A stretch of DNA of 64,000 nucleotides from Streptomyces syringium (GTDB taxonomy: Bacteria > Actinomycetota > Actinomycetes > Streptomycetales > Streptomycetaceae), in NCBI RefSeq assembly GCF_017876625.1, contig NZ_JAGIOH010000001.1, positions 3,224,001 through 3,288,000 of the forward strand, given 5' to 3'. Positions within the stretch are counted from its first letter, which is position 1, and each line of letters starts with the position of its first letter. Below are positions 1 through 8,639 of this stretch, in pieces. The notes below the pieces were generated by a model. The model saw only the letters and a program-made list of their open reading frames with translations. It was not told the DNA's origin and did no database searches. The position numbers and the translations under genes are program-made.

Positions 1-1151
1 ATGCCCCAGGCGATGTCCTGGTTGTGGCCGATGACGACGCCCGGCAGACCGGAGAAGGTGTAGCCGGCCACGTCGAACGGGCACGAGGGTCCGACCTTGG
101 TGCAGTGCAGGCCCATCTGGTACCAGAGCGAGGGCATCTGCGGCGCGAGGTGCGGGTCGTTGGCGAGCAGCGGCTTGCCGGTGGTCGTGTACTGGCCGGA
201 GACCACCCACGAGTTCGAGCCGATGCCGTTGCCGCTCGGGCCGAGCAGCGCAGGGATCTTGTCGAGGGTGTTGGACAGCGAGGTCAGCCCGGTGCGCAAG
301 CCCCCGGCGGCGGCACCCGAGCCGACGGGCGTCCGGCCCGCGCCGCTCTGCGGGGTGGCCGGGGTGCCCTTGGGGTCGAACTGCTTGGTGGCGGGGTCGA
401 CGGCGCCGCCCTCGACGATCGGCTTGTTCCGGTTGTACGGATAGGCCGGGTACAGCTGTTCGATCTGCTTCGGGCTCAGCCGCGTCGCCGCGAGCGAGCG
501 GTCGATCTCGTCCTCCATGTTGCCGCGGAGGTCCCAGGCCATGGCCTTGAGCCAGGCCACCGAGTCGACCGGGGTCCACTTCTCGGGCCGGTAGTCGTTC
601 TCGAACTCCAGGGCCGCGTACTCGACGGACAGCGACTTGCCCTTGCGGTCCTTGAGGTAGGCGTTGACACCGTCGGAGTAGGCCTGGAGGTATTTCTTGG
701 CGGTCGCCGAGAGCTTGGTGTCGTACTCCTCCTGCGCGACCTTCCGCCAGCCCATGGTCCGCAGGAAGGCGTCGGTCTCCACCTGCCCGGAGCCGAACAT
801 CTCGGAGAGGCGGCCCGCGGTCAGATGCCGGCGGACGTCCATCTCCCAGAACCGGTCCTGCGCCTGCACGAAGCCCTGGGCGCGGAAGAGGTCCTCGGCG
901 TTGTCCGCGTAGACCTGCGGGATGCCGTTCCCGTCGCGCTGGACCTTCACGTCCGCGGACAGGCCCTTGAGCTGCAGGGTGCCGTTCGTCTCCGGGAAGG
1001 AGGCGCGGACGGTACTGACGCTCCAGTACGCGCCGAAGCCGACGCCCGCCACGATCAGCAGCACGAGAGTGATCACGAGCAGCCGGGCGCGTCGGCCTTT
1101 CTTCTTACCGGACTTCTTCTTGCCGGAAGGGCCGGTCTTGTTGGCGGGCAT
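1..1151 (-). CDS. Penicillin acylase family protein (3' part outside window)
   Basis: This is the N-terminal 383 codons of an Ntn-hydrolase of the penicillin/acyl-homoserine-lactone acylase family, which cleaves amide bonds. A Lys/Arg-rich cytoplasmic start (residues 1-23) is followed by one membrane segment or signal anchor at about 24-43, so the enzyme should act outside the membrane. The alpha-chain-like part contains AQDRFWEMDVRRH. The residues GSNSWVVSG give the expected nucleophile serine at about residue 312, where family precursors self-cleave to make the beta chain. The ATG at 1151 starts the protein. The gene is divergent from the antiporter gene, with about 240 bp between them. The substrate cannot be predicted. 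Confidence 0.9.
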   Translation of the reverse strand, partial: MPANKTGPSGKKKSGKKKGRRARLLVITLVLLIVAGVGFGAYWSVSTVRASFPETNGTLQLKGLSADVKVQRDGNGIPQVYADNAEDLFRAQGFVQAQDRFWEMDVRRHLTAGRLSEMFGSGQVETDAFLRTMGWRKVAQEEYDTKLSATAKKYLQAYSDGVNAYLKDRKGKSLSVEYAALEFENDYRPEKWTPVDSVAWLKAMAWDLRGNMEDEIDRSLAATRLSPKQIEQLYPAYPYNRNKPIVEGGAVDPATKQFDPKGTPATPQSGAGRTPVGSGAAAGGLRTGLTSLSNTLDKIPALLGPSGNGIGSNSWVVSGQYTTTGKPLLANDPHLAPQMPSLWYQMGLHCTKVGPSCPFDVAGYTFSGLPGVVIGHNQDIAWG

Positions 1152-1389
1152 CGCTGTCCTTAGAGGGGCAGGGTGGTCCTGGGGTGCTGGAGCAACCATA
1201 GGCGCAGGGCACCGGACGACCGGACGCGGTGTCACCACCAGCCCCCTGAAACGGTCGCGGACCCCTCGCCGCACCCCCGCCGGAGGGTCACGGCGCGGTC
1301 ACCGCCGTCACGAGTTCGCGTCAAGAAGTCGTAAAAGATTAGATTAGGAAATGAAGTTCTGATCGGACGGCAGAACGTTCCGGTCGATA

Positions 1390-2922
1390 GTGCATGAAAG
1401 ACCTCGTGAAGGGACCTGGCCCCTGACTGTCCACCACCTCAACGAACTCCTGCTGATCTGCTCGCTCGTCCTGCTCATCGCGGTGGCGGCAGTCCGGATC
1501 TCCTCCCGCAGCGGGCTCCCCAGCCTGCTCATCTACCTCGGCATAGGCGTCGCGATAGGCCAGGACGGCATCGGCGTCTCCTTCAACGATGTCGGTCTGA
1601 CCCAGATCATCGGTTACGCCGCACTTGTGGTGATCCTCGCCGAGGGCGGTCTCGGCACGAAGTGGCACGAGATCAAACCGGCGCTGCCCGCCGCGGCGGC
1701 GCTCTCCACCGTGGGCGTAGCGCTGAGCGTGGGCGTCACCGCGGCGGCCGCGCACTATCTGGCGGGCGTCGACTGGCGGCAGGCCCTGATCATCGGCGCG
1801 GTGGTCTCCTCCACGGACGCCGCGGCGGTCTTCTCCGTGCTGCGCAACGTTCCGCTCCCGTCCCGGCTCACGGGTGTCCTGGAGGCCGAGTCCGGCTTCA
1901 ACGACGCCCCGGTCGTCATCCTCGTCGTCGCCTTCTCGGCCGCCGGCCCGGTCGAGCACTGGTACCTGCTCATCGGCGAGATCGCCCTGGAACTCGCGAT
2001 CGGCGCGGCCATCGGCATCGCGGTGGGCATGCTCGGCTCGTACGGTCTGCGGCACGTGGCCCTGCCCGCCTCCGGCCTCTACCCGATCGCCGTCATGGCC
2101 ATCGCGACCGTCGCCTACGCGGGCGGCGCGCTCGCGCACGGCTCCGGCTTCCTCGCCGTCTATCTCGCGGCCCTGGTCCTCGGCAACGCCAAGCTGCCGC
2201 ACTGGCCCGCCACCCGCGGCTTCGCCGAGGGGCTCGGCTGGATAGCGCAGATCGGCATGTTCGTCCTGCTCGGCCTGCTGGTCACCCCGCACGAGCTGGG
2301 CGACGACATCATCCCCGCGCTCGTCGTCGGGCTGGTGCTGACGATGGTGGCGCGGCCGGTGTCGGTCTTCCTCAGTACCGCGCCCTTCCGGATGTCCTGG
2401 CAGGAGAAGACCCTGCTGTCCTGGGCCGGGCTGCGCGGGGCCGTGCCCATCGTGCTGGCCACCATCCCGATGGTGGCCGCCGTCCCCGACAGCCGCCGGA
2501 TCTTCAACATCGTCTTCGTACTGGTGATCGTCTACACCCTGGTGCAGGGCCCGACGCTGCCCTGGCTGGCCCGGCATCTGAAGCTCCGCGAGACCGAGCC
2601 CGAGGACCTGGGCATCGAATCCGCGCCGCTGGAGCGGCTGCGCGGTCATCTGCTGTCCGTGGCGATCCCCGACGGCTCGAAGATGCACGGCGTGGAGGTC
2701 GGAGAGCTCCGCCTGCCCCCCGGGGCCGCCGTCACGCTGGTCGTCCGGGACGGCTCCAGCTTCGTCCCGGCGCCCACGACCGTGCTGCAGCACGGCGACG
2801 AGCTGCTCGTGGTGGCCACCGACCCGGTGCGCGACGCCGCCGAGAAGCGGCTGCGGGCGGTCTCCGAGGGCGGAAAGCTTGCGGGATGGCTGGGTGCTAC
2901 AGGTACGATAAAGGGGAAGTAG
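1390..2922 (+). CDS. Potassium/proton antiporter, CPA1 family (NhaP2/CvrA-like) with RCK_C domain
   Basis: This is a polytopic membrane protein with about 12 hydrophobic segments over residues 12-400, followed by a soluble TrkA-C/RCK_C domain at about 410-495. The layout fits NhaP2-type antiporters that exchange K+ (or Na+) for protons. The transport core has the CPA signatures STDAAAVFSVLR and ESGFNDAPVVI, the second holding the ion-binding Asp region. The first possible start is GTG at 1390, which has no clear Shine-Dalgarno. A CTG at 1423, eight bases after AAGGGA (1409-1414), would give a protein starting just before TVHHLNELL and may be the real start. Confidence 0.9.
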   Translation: MHERPREGTWPLTVHHLNELLLICSLVLLIAVAAVRISSRSGLPSLLIYLGIGVAIGQDGIGVSFNDVGLTQIIGYAALVVILAEGGLGTKWHEIKPALPAAAALSTVGVALSVGVTAAAAHYLAGVDWRQALIIGAVVSSTDAAAVFSVLRNVPLPSRLTGVLEAESGFNDAPVVILVVAFSAAGPVEHWYLLIGEIALELAIGAAIGIAVGMLGSYGLRHVALPASGLYPIAVMAIATVAYAGGALAHGSGFLAVYLAALVLGNAKLPHWPATRGFAEGLGWIAQIGMFVLLGLLVTPHELGDDIIPALVVGLVLTMVARPVSVFLSTAPFRMSWQEKTLLSWAGLRGAVPIVLATIPMVAAVPDSRRIFNIVFVLVIVYTLVQGPTLPWLARHLKLRETEPEDLGIESAPLERLRGHLLSVAIPDGSKMHGVEVGELRLPPGAAVTLVVRDGSSFVPAPTTVLQHGDELLVVATDPVRDAAEKRLRAVSEGGKLAGWLGATGTIKGK

Positions 2923-3231
2923 TGCACCCAATTGACTCGGTCTGCTCAGCGTTGTCTACGGGATTACCTGCGCGGACGCCTGAGTGAGCGGCTGGATCGC
3001 GCCTCGGTTTTCCGGGCTGGTCCACCGCTCGCACCACTTCTGCACCATCACTCCAACCGAACCAACTCTGCCTGATGCAGGGCTGGCGCGACCGCACGGC
3101 GGCCGCGGTCGCGCGTCACCAGGCGGCCGGCACGGCATCTACCACGGTCCTGCGCGAGAGGACAGCTCTCGGCGCGCTCCGTGCGGCGACCCCGTCTGGA
3201 GTGCGCTACCAGGCGGCGGAAAGGCCCGGCC
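2923..3231. other. Intergenic region, no gene recognised
   Basis: About 309 bp lie between the antiporter stop and the preferred MFS start. Open frames cross it on both strands, but none has a convincing start or a recognisable product. A TTGACT at about 2932 could be a -35 element, but no good -10 follows it. Confidence 0.5.
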
Positions 3232-4509
3232 GTGGCATCCACGGTCAACGACCCCACCGAGGCACGCCCCGGATACGGCCAGCTGTTGCGCACCCCCGGC
3301 GCCTGGACGTTCCTGCTGCCCGGCTTTCTGGCCCGGCAGCCGTTCGCGATGCTGACCATCGGCATCCTGCTGCTGGTCGAGCACACCACGGACTCGTACG
3401 GCATCGCGGGCGCCGTCTCGGCGACCGCGGGCGTCTCCATGGCGCTCTTCGCGCCGCAGAGCGGCAAGCTCGCGGACCGCTTCGGGCAGGGCCGGGTGCT
3501 GGTGCCCGGCGTCGTCGTGCACGCCGCCGCGATCTCGCTGCTGATCACGCTGGCGCTGGCGGACGCACCGCTGTGGGCCCTGTTCGCCGCGGCCGTGCCC
3601 GCCGGTGCCTCGACCCCGCAGATCGGCCCCATGGTGCGGGCCCGCTGGGCCGCGAAGCTGGAGGGCTCGCCGCTGATGTCCACGGCGGCGGCCTTCGAGT
3701 CGGTCACCGACGAGTTCACGTTCGTGATCGGCCCGGTGCTGGCCACCGCGCTGTGCACGGGCGTCCACCCGGCGGCCGGTCTGGTCACCGAGGCGGTGCT
3801 CACCCTCGTCGGCGGTCTGCTGTTCGCCGCCCAGCGGCGCACGCAGCCGGAGCCGAGCCGCTCCGCCGCCGGTCCCGTGGTGAAGAGCGCGTCGGCGCTG
3901 TCCGTTCCGGGCGTCCGCGTCCTCGCGATCTCCTTCCTCGGCATCGGCTCCGTCTTCGGCGGCATGCAGGTGTCGATGACGGCCTTCACCAAGGAGATCG
4001 GCGACCCGGGCCTGAACGGTCTGCTGTACGGCACCTTCGCGGCCGGAAACATGATCGCGGGCCTCGTCTGCGGTGCCATCGCCTGGAAGGTCACCCCCCA
4101 GCGCCGACTGCTGATCGCCTACCCGCTGCTGGTCCTGGCCACCACCCCGCTGTGGGCGGCGCACGCGCTGCCGGTGCTGGGCGGGGTCGGCCTGCTCGTC
4201 GGCCTGTGCATCGCCCCGGCGCTCATCACCGGCTACACGCTGGTCGAGTCGCTGGTGCCGCCGACCGCCCGTACGGAGGCGTTCACCTGGCTGACCGGCG
4301 CGGTGGGCCTCGGCCAGGCGGCCGGTGCCAGCATCGGCGGCAAGCTGATCGACGGACACTCCGCGAGCACCGGATTCCTGGTGCCGCTGGCCGGTACCGC
4401 ACTGGCCCTGGCGGTCCTGCTCACGCTGCGCAAGGCGCTCACCCCGAAGGGGGAATCGCGGATAGCCGCACGTGGGGTGGGTCACCGCGAGCCTGTTTCG
4501 GTGGACTGA
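3232..4509 (+). CDS. MFS transporter
   Basis: This is a 425-residue carrier of the major facilitator superfamily with about 12 membrane segments. The segment SGKLADRFGQGRVL in the loop between helices 2 and 3 matches the MFS signature (G-x-L-a-D-r-x-G-r-r). I chose the GTG at 3232 because GGCGGAAAGG lies just upstream; a longer frame begins at 3181. The C-terminal half has a Gly-rich segment (GAVGLGQAAGASIGGKLID) typical of the fourth quarter of MFS proteins. The gene is separate from the antiporter gene and followed by fmdB. The substrate is unknown; drug or sugar export are both possible. Confidence 0.85.
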   Translation: MASTVNDPTEARPGYGQLLRTPGAWTFLLPGFLARQPFAMLTIGILLLVEHTTDSYGIAGAVSATAGVSMALFAPQSGKLADRFGQGRVLVPGVVVHAAAISLLITLALADAPLWALFAAAVPAGASTPQIGPMVRARWAAKLEGSPLMSTAAAFESVTDEFTFVIGPVLATALCTGVHPAAGLVTEAVLTLVGGLLFAAQRRTQPEPSRSAAGPVVKSASALSVPGVRVLAISFLGIGSVFGGMQVSMTAFTKEIGDPGLNGLLYGTFAAGNMIAGLVCGAIAWKVTPQRRLLIAYPLLVLATTPLWAAHALPVLGGVGLLVGLCIAPALITGYTLVESLVPPTARTEAFTWLTGAVGLGQAAGASIGGKLIDGHSASTGFLVPLAGTALALAVLLTLRKALTPKGESRIAARGVGHREPVSVD

Positions 4510-4575
4510 CGCGCCGGAATACTGCACTATGGATCGTCGTTAGCACTCATCGAGTGAGAGTGCCAGGAGGAGCAA

Positions 4576-4917
4576 GTGCCGACGTACCAGTACCAGTGCA
4601 CCGAGTGCGGCGAGGGCCTCGAGGCGGTGCAGAAATTCACCGACGACGCCCTGACCGTGTGCCCGAGCTGCGACGGACGCCTGAAGAAGGTGTTCTCCGC
4701 CGTCGGCATCGTCTTCAAGGGCTCCGGCTTCTACCGGAACGACAGCCGTGGCGCGTCGTCCAGCAGCAGCCCGGCGAAGTCCACGACCGCCAAGAGCGGC
4801 TCGGACTCGTCCTCGTCGACGAGCACGTCCTCGGCCTCCGGGTCGGGCGCGAGCAGCACCTCCACGAGCACCGCGTCGGCTTCGGCCTCGTCGAGCAGCA
4901 GCTCTTCGGCCGCCTGA
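4576..4917 (+). CDS. FmdB family zinc-ribbon protein
   Basis: This is a 113-residue protein with an FmdB/CxxC_CXXC_SSSS-type zinc ribbon at residues 1-50. The zinc ligands are C9 and C12 (YQCTECG) and the pair in VCPSCDG, and the short motif VFKGSGFYRND that ends the family domain follows. Residues 55-113 are almost pure Ser/Thr/Ala/Gly with runs of six or more serines, which is common in Streptomyces FmdB proteins and probably disordered. The GTG at 4576 follows GCCAGGAGGAG with good spacing. FmdB was first named from methylotroph amide-uptake loci. Its role here is unknown, probably regulatory or a metal-binding scaffold. Confidence 0.85.
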   Translation: MPTYQYQCTECGEGLEAVQKFTDDALTVCPSCDGRLKKVFSAVGIVFKGSGFYRNDSRGASSSSSPAKSTTAKSGSDSSSSTSTSSASGSGASSTSTSTASASASSSSSSSAA

Positions 4918-4960
4918 CGCGCCTCACCGCACCACGCAGCATTTCGCGCGATCTCGCGCA

Positions 4961-5001
4961 CGACGAAGCCCGTCGCCTCACCGAGGCGGCGGGTTTCGTC
5001 G
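4961..5001 (+). terminator. Long hairpin terminator after fmdB
   Basis: Two 19-base arms (4961-4979 and 4983-5001) pair with only two G:T wobbles across a 3-base loop. There is no U-tract, as is usual in Streptomyces. The right arm is partly duplicated just downstream (see findings). Confidence 0.7.
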
Positions 5002-5083
5002 TATGCGGCGGGTTTCGTCGTCTGCGGGCACCACACGGCTACGGACCCTGGGGCCGGGGCGGGCGCGCCGCTAGGCTGGCTGC

Positions 5084-5935
5084 ATGATCAACACGGGTGG
5101 GGTACGGGCGGACATAGGCGTGATCGGCGGGTCGGGGTTCTACTCCTTCCTCGACGATGTGACCGAGGTCATAGTGGAGACGCCTTTCGGCAAGCCGAGC
5201 GACTCGCTGTTCGTCGGCGAGCTGGCCGGGCGCACGGTCGCCTTCCTGCCCCGGCACGGCCGTGACCACCGTCTGCCGCCGAACCGCATCAACTACCGGG
5301 CCAATCTGTGGGCCCTGCGCTCGCTCGGCGTACGTCAGGTGCTGGCCCCCTGCGCGGTGGGCGGCCTGCGGCCGGAGTACGGGCCGGGCACCCTGCTCGT
5401 ACCGGATCAGCTGGTGGACCGCACGAAGACACGTCAGCAGACCTTCTTCGACGGTGAGCCGCTGCCCGACGGCTCGGTCCCCAACGTGGTGCACACGACC
5501 TTCGCCGACCCCTACTGCCCCACGGGCCGCGCGGTGGCGATCGCGGTGGCGCGCGGGCACGGCTGGGACCCGGTGGTGGACGGCGGGACGATGGTCGTCG
5601 TCGAGGGGCCGCGCTTCTCGACCCGCGCGGAGTCCCGCTGGCACGCCGCCCAGGGCTGGTCGGTGGTCGGCATGACCGGGCACCCCGAAGCGGTGCTCGC
5701 CCGCGAGCTGGAGCTCTGCTACACCTCGATGGCACTGGTCACGGACCTGGACGCCGGGGCCGAGACGGGCGACGGCGTGTCGCACGCCGAGGTGATGCGG
5801 GTCTTCGCCGAGAACGTGGGGCGGCTGCGCGAGGTGATCTTCGCGGCGGTCTGCGCCCTGCCGGAGACGGACGGCCGGACCTGCCTGTGCACCCGGGTGC
5901 ACGAGGGCTGGGACCTGGGGATCGCGCTGCCTTAG
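5084..5935 (+). CDS. mtnP: S-methyl-5'-thioadenosine phosphorylase
   Basis: This 283-residue enzyme belongs to the class 2 purine nucleoside phosphorylase/MTAP family. It cleaves methylthioadenosine with phosphate to adenine and 5-methylthioribose-1-phosphate, for polyamine and methionine salvage. The phosphate-binding motif IGGSGFY is at residues 14-20, PRHGRDHRLPPNRINYRAN is the family signature, and the base/ribose site motif EGPRFSTRAES followed by VVGMTGHPEA is present. The ATG at 5084 comes straight after the terminator-containing gap, so the gene probably has its own promoter. Some relatives prefer guanosine or inosine, but the MTAP call is the most likely. Confidence 0.92.
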   Translation: MINTGGVRADIGVIGGSGFYSFLDDVTEVIVETPFGKPSDSLFVGELAGRTVAFLPRHGRDHRLPPNRINYRANLWALRSLGVRQVLAPCAVGGLRPEYGPGTLLVPDQLVDRTKTRQQTFFDGEPLPDGSVPNVVHTTFADPYCPTGRAVAIAVARGHGWDPVVDGGTMVVVEGPRFSTRAESRWHAAQGWSVVGMTGHPEAVLARELELCYTSMALVTDLDAGAETGDGVSHAEVMRVFAENVGRLREVIFAAVCALPETDGRTCLCTRVHEGWDLGIALP

Positions 5936-5976
5936 GTGGCTGATGTGGGGCGGTGGAGCTCGCGAGGGTGACGAGG

Positions 5977-6003
5977 TTGTCCACAACCGGGCGGTAGTCC
6001 ACA
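5977..6003. promoter_or_regulatory. Two candidate DnaA boxes
   Basis: TTGTCCACA at 5977-5985 is the Streptomyces consensus DnaA box and sits inside the palindrome GGTTGTCCACAACC. A second, weaker copy, TAGTCCACA, lies at 5995-6003, 18 bp further on. They fall in the short gap after mtnP. Binding is inferred only from the match. Confidence 0.4.
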
Positions 6004-6082
6004 GGGCTCAGCGGGATCGGGCGGTTGCCTGGATCGTGGGGAGCGTCCGGTTGGCACTCCTCACCGCAGGCGGTGGTCGCTC

Positions 6083-6376
6083 GTGTCCCCTTTTGGCCCG
6101 CTGGCTTCTTCTACGGCTCCTCCGGCTCCTTCATGGGCCTCGTCGCCTTCCTTCTCTCCGCTGCCATCCTCGGCTTCTCCCCCGGGGGCGTACGTCTACA
6201 CACCGCCGCCGAGGCGCGGGGTGCCGCACTTCGCCCCGGTGCGGGTGGGCCGGGGACGGTCCCGGACGGGCCGGGCCGGGCGGCGCGGAAGACGGCTGCT
6301 GGGCGCCGGGGTCGTGATGGCCGCCGGGGCGGTGATCCTGTGCGCCCCCGCGCTGACGCAGCTCCGGTTCGCCTGA
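6083..6376 (+). CDS. Small hypothetical protein with one membrane segment
   Basis: This is a possible 97-residue protein starting at GTG 6083. The N-terminal half is Ser/Pro-rich, then comes an Arg-rich stretch at about 55-70 and a C-terminal hydrophobic segment (LLGAGVVMAAGAVILCAPAL) at about 71-90. The organisation resembles the N-terminal anchor of secreted SAF-type proteins found at this place in other streptomycetes, but no such domain follows, so it may be a truncated remnant. No family was recognised and the frame could be non-coding. Confidence 0.35.
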   Translation: MSPFGPLASSTAPPAPSWASSPSFSPLPSSASPPGAYVYTPPPRRGVPHFAPVRVGRGRSRTGRAGRRGRRLLGAGVVMAAGAVILCAPALTQLRFA

Positions 6377-6469
6377 TCGAGCGTGCGGATTGGACAGGAC
6401 TGCCAGACTCTCTCGTAGGTTATGGAACCAACCATTCCGCCGCAGGTGCGTACAGAGAGAGGCTTTTCG

Positions 6470-6949
6470 GTGAGCGAGAAGAAGACAGGGGTCCTTGGAG
6501 GATTCAAGGCATTCCTGATGCGGGGCAACGTGATAGACCTCGCGGTCGCCGTTGTCATCGGCGCGGCGTTCACCAACATCGTGAACTCGGTGGTCAAGGG
6601 TGTCATCAACCCGATCGTCGGCGCCTTCGGCACCAAGGACCTCACCAGCTACGCCTCGTGCCTCAAGGGCCCCTGCGCCATGAACAAGGCGGGCGAGGTG
6701 ACCAGCGGCGTCTACATCCAGTGGGGCTCGGTGCTCAGCGCCGCGCTGACCTTCCTGATCACCGCCGCGGTCGTCTACTTCCTGATGCTGCTGCCGATGA
6801 AGCGCTGGCAGGACCGCCAGGCCGCCAAGGCTCCGGCGGAGGCCACCCCGGCGCAGGTGACGGAGATCGAGCTGCTCGAGCAGATCCGGGACGCGCTCGT
6901 GGAGCAGCGCCGCGGCCCGGCCTCGGAGTCCGTACCGGTCCAGCGATAA
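6470..6949 (+). CDS. mscL: Large-conductance mechanosensitive channel MscL
   Basis: This 159-residue inner-membrane channel opens under membrane tension to release solutes during hypo-osmotic shock, acting as a homopentamer. After a short amphipathic N-terminus (EKKTGVLGGFKAFLMRGNVIDLAVAVVIGAAF) the first helix covers about residues 17-45, including the pore-lining Gly/Ala face. A periplasmic loop with two cysteines follows, then the second helix (LTFLITAAVVYFLMLLPM) and a charged C-terminal bundle (EIELLEQIRDALVEQR). The GTG at 6470 is preferred over the upstream ATG at 6422 because it has GAGAGAGG about ten bases upstream and gives the usual family N-terminus. Confidence 0.95.
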   Translation: MSEKKTGVLGGFKAFLMRGNVIDLAVAVVIGAAFTNIVNSVVKGVINPIVGAFGTKDLTSYASCLKGPCAMNKAGEVTSGVYIQWGSVLSAALTFLITAAVVYFLMLLPMKRWQDRQAAKAPAEATPAQVTEIELLEQIRDALVEQRRGPASESVPVQR

Positions 6950-6958
6950 CGGCTGGCG

Positions 6959-7141
6959 TCAGATGTGGTGGGGCGGCTTCTCGTCCAGGAACCGGGCCAG
7001 GTCGCCCGCGCTGTCGCCGCCGCTCGGCCGGTCGCCCCAGCCGCGGTCGGTGTCGTCCGACGACTGCTGCGACAGCGGGTCGTCGAAGATCAGGGCGGCG
7101 GGGTTGCGCGGCTTGGGAGTGGGCTCGGGGGCGGTACTCAT
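6959..7141 (-). CDS. Conserved small acidic protein, function unknown
   Basis: This is a 60-residue protein read on the minus strand, convergent with mscL and ending only nine bases after it. It starts MSTAPEPTPKPRNPAALIFDDPLSQQ and ends RFLDEKPPHHI. The sequence is rich in Pro at the start and in Asp, Ser and Gly later, with no membrane segment. It is the start inside a longer frame that gives a protein-like composition. I recognise the layout as a small streptomycete-conserved protein but know no function. Confidence 0.6.
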   Translation of the reverse strand: MSTAPEPTPKPRNPAALIFDDPLSQQSSDDTDRGWGDRPSGGDSAGDLARFLDEKPPHHI

Positions 7142-7355
7142 GCCTCCAGGGTACGGTCGCCTGGCCCTGCGGGCCGCGGTGTGTGCTCGCCAGCACCACC
7201 AAGCCCGTCCGGCGATTGAGGACGCGCCCGCAGGGCGCCCGCCGCCGCAGGCGGCACGGACGGCACGCGGACCGGTACGGCCACCGCGCGGCAGCCCCCC
7301 GCAGCGGTGACAATCACCGCATGAGCCATGTGACGCCGCCCACACCCGTTCGGCG

Positions 7356-8573
7356 ATGAGCGGGCACCCGCACGCGCGGCACACCTCGCTGCTGCGCCGG
7401 ATGGCCGCGCGCGGCCGCGAGGAGGAGCACCGCGCGGCGACCCCGCTGGAGCTGTTCTTCGACCTCTGCTTCGTGGCGGCGGTGGCGCAGGCGGGCAGAC
7501 AGCTGGTGCACGCGCTCGCCGAGGGGCACCCGGGCACCGGCATTCCGGGCTACCTGATGGCTTTTTTCGCGATTTGGTGGGCCTGGGTGAATTTCACCTG
7601 GTTCTCCTCCGCGTACGACACGGACGACGTTCCGTACCGCGTGGTGACGCTGGTCCAGATGGCCGGGGTGCTGATCCTGGCGGCGGGCATCCCCCGGGCA
7701 CTGAACGACAGCGACTTCGCGGTGGTCTGGTTCGGCTATCTGGTGATGCGGCTGGCGCTGGTCACCCAGTGGCTGCGGGCCGCGTACTCGACGCGGGGCG
7801 AGGAGCGGCGCACGGCGCTTAAGTACGCGACGGGGGTGAGTCTGTGCCAGGTCGGCTGGCTGGGCCTGCTGTTCCTGCCCGACGACGGCAAGCCGTGGCT
7901 CTTCCTGGGGATGGCGCTCGCCGAGATGGCGGTGCCCGCGATCGCCGAGCGCCGGCATACGACGGGCTGGCACCCGCACCACATCGCGGAGCGGTACGGC
8001 CTGTTCACGATCATCGTGCTGGGCGAGACGGTCCTCGCGGCCACGGTGGCCGTCCAGTCGGCCCTGGACGACGACGAGGCGCTGGACACGCTGCTGCCGA
8101 TCGCGGGCGGCGGTCTATTGATCATCTTCGCCGCCTACTGGATCTATTTCGCCGTGCCCATCCATCTCCATCTGGCCTCCAACCGGCAGGCGTTCGCCTG
8201 GGGGTACGGGCACTATCTGGTCTTCGGTTCGGCGGCGGCGATCGGGGCGGGCATCGAGGTGGCGATCGAGGAGACCATCGGCAAGGCGCACATCTCGGCG
8301 TTCGCGGCGGCCGCCACCGTCACGCTGCCCACGGCGTTGTTCATGTTCTCGGTGTGGCTGATCCACTCCCGGCACCACAAGCGGGGCCCGGCCCAGCAGT
8401 TGGTGCTGCCCGTCTCGGCCGTGCTCGTGCTGGTCTGCACGTTCGCGGGGCGGACGGCGGTGCTGTTCACCGGGCTGGTGGCGACCCTGACGGTCGCGGC
8501 GGGGGTCACGTTGAAGGAACGTGCCGACCAACGGGCGGCGGAGGTGAACGAACGCACACAGGAAGCGGGGTGA
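7356..8573 (+). CDS. Low temperature requirement protein A (LtrA) family membrane protein
   Basis: This 405-residue polytopic protein has about ten membrane segments and the LtrA hallmark ATPLELFFDLCFVAAVAQ near the N-terminus (residues 27-45). Later family features are also present: TTGWHPHHIAERYGLFTIIVLGETVLA, with conserved His, Arg and Glu within or between helices. LtrA was named from a Listeria cold-growth mutant, and its biochemical role is still unclear. The ATG at 7356 overlaps the stop of a possible 12-codon open frame beginning at 7321 (ATGA overlap). No strong ribosome site precedes either start. Confidence 0.85.
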   Translation: MSGHPHARHTSLLRRMAARGREEEHRAATPLELFFDLCFVAAVAQAGRQLVHALAEGHPGTGIPGYLMAFFAIWWAWVNFTWFSSAYDTDDVPYRVVTLVQMAGVLILAAGIPRALNDSDFAVVWFGYLVMRLALVTQWLRAAYSTRGEERRTALKYATGVSLCQVGWLGLLFLPDDGKPWLFLGMALAEMAVPAIAERRHTTGWHPHHIAERYGLFTIIVLGETVLAATVAVQSALDDDEALDTLLPIAGGGLLIIFAAYWIYFAVPIHLHLASNRQAFAWGYGHYLVFGSAAAIGAGIEVAIEETIGKAHISAFAAAATVTLPTALFMFSVWLIHSRHHKRGPAQQLVLPVSAVLVLVCTFAGRTAVLFTGLVATLTVAAGVTLKERADQRAAEVNERTQEAG

Positions 8574-8595
8574 GGGCCTGACGGGCATTCAGCCA

Positions 8596-8639
8596 CGTGA
8601 CACGCATGGCTTCATGCGCGTGATACGCATGGCTCCATG
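8596..8639 (+). repeat. 21-bp tandem direct repeat ending in a start codon
   Basis: Copies at 8596-8616 and 8619-8639 share CGTGAYACGCATGGCTYCATG and differ at two bases. The last three bases of copy 2 are the ATG of the downstream peptidase, so a duplicated ATG lies 23 bp upstream. No normal Shine-Dalgarno is present. Confidence 0.8.
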
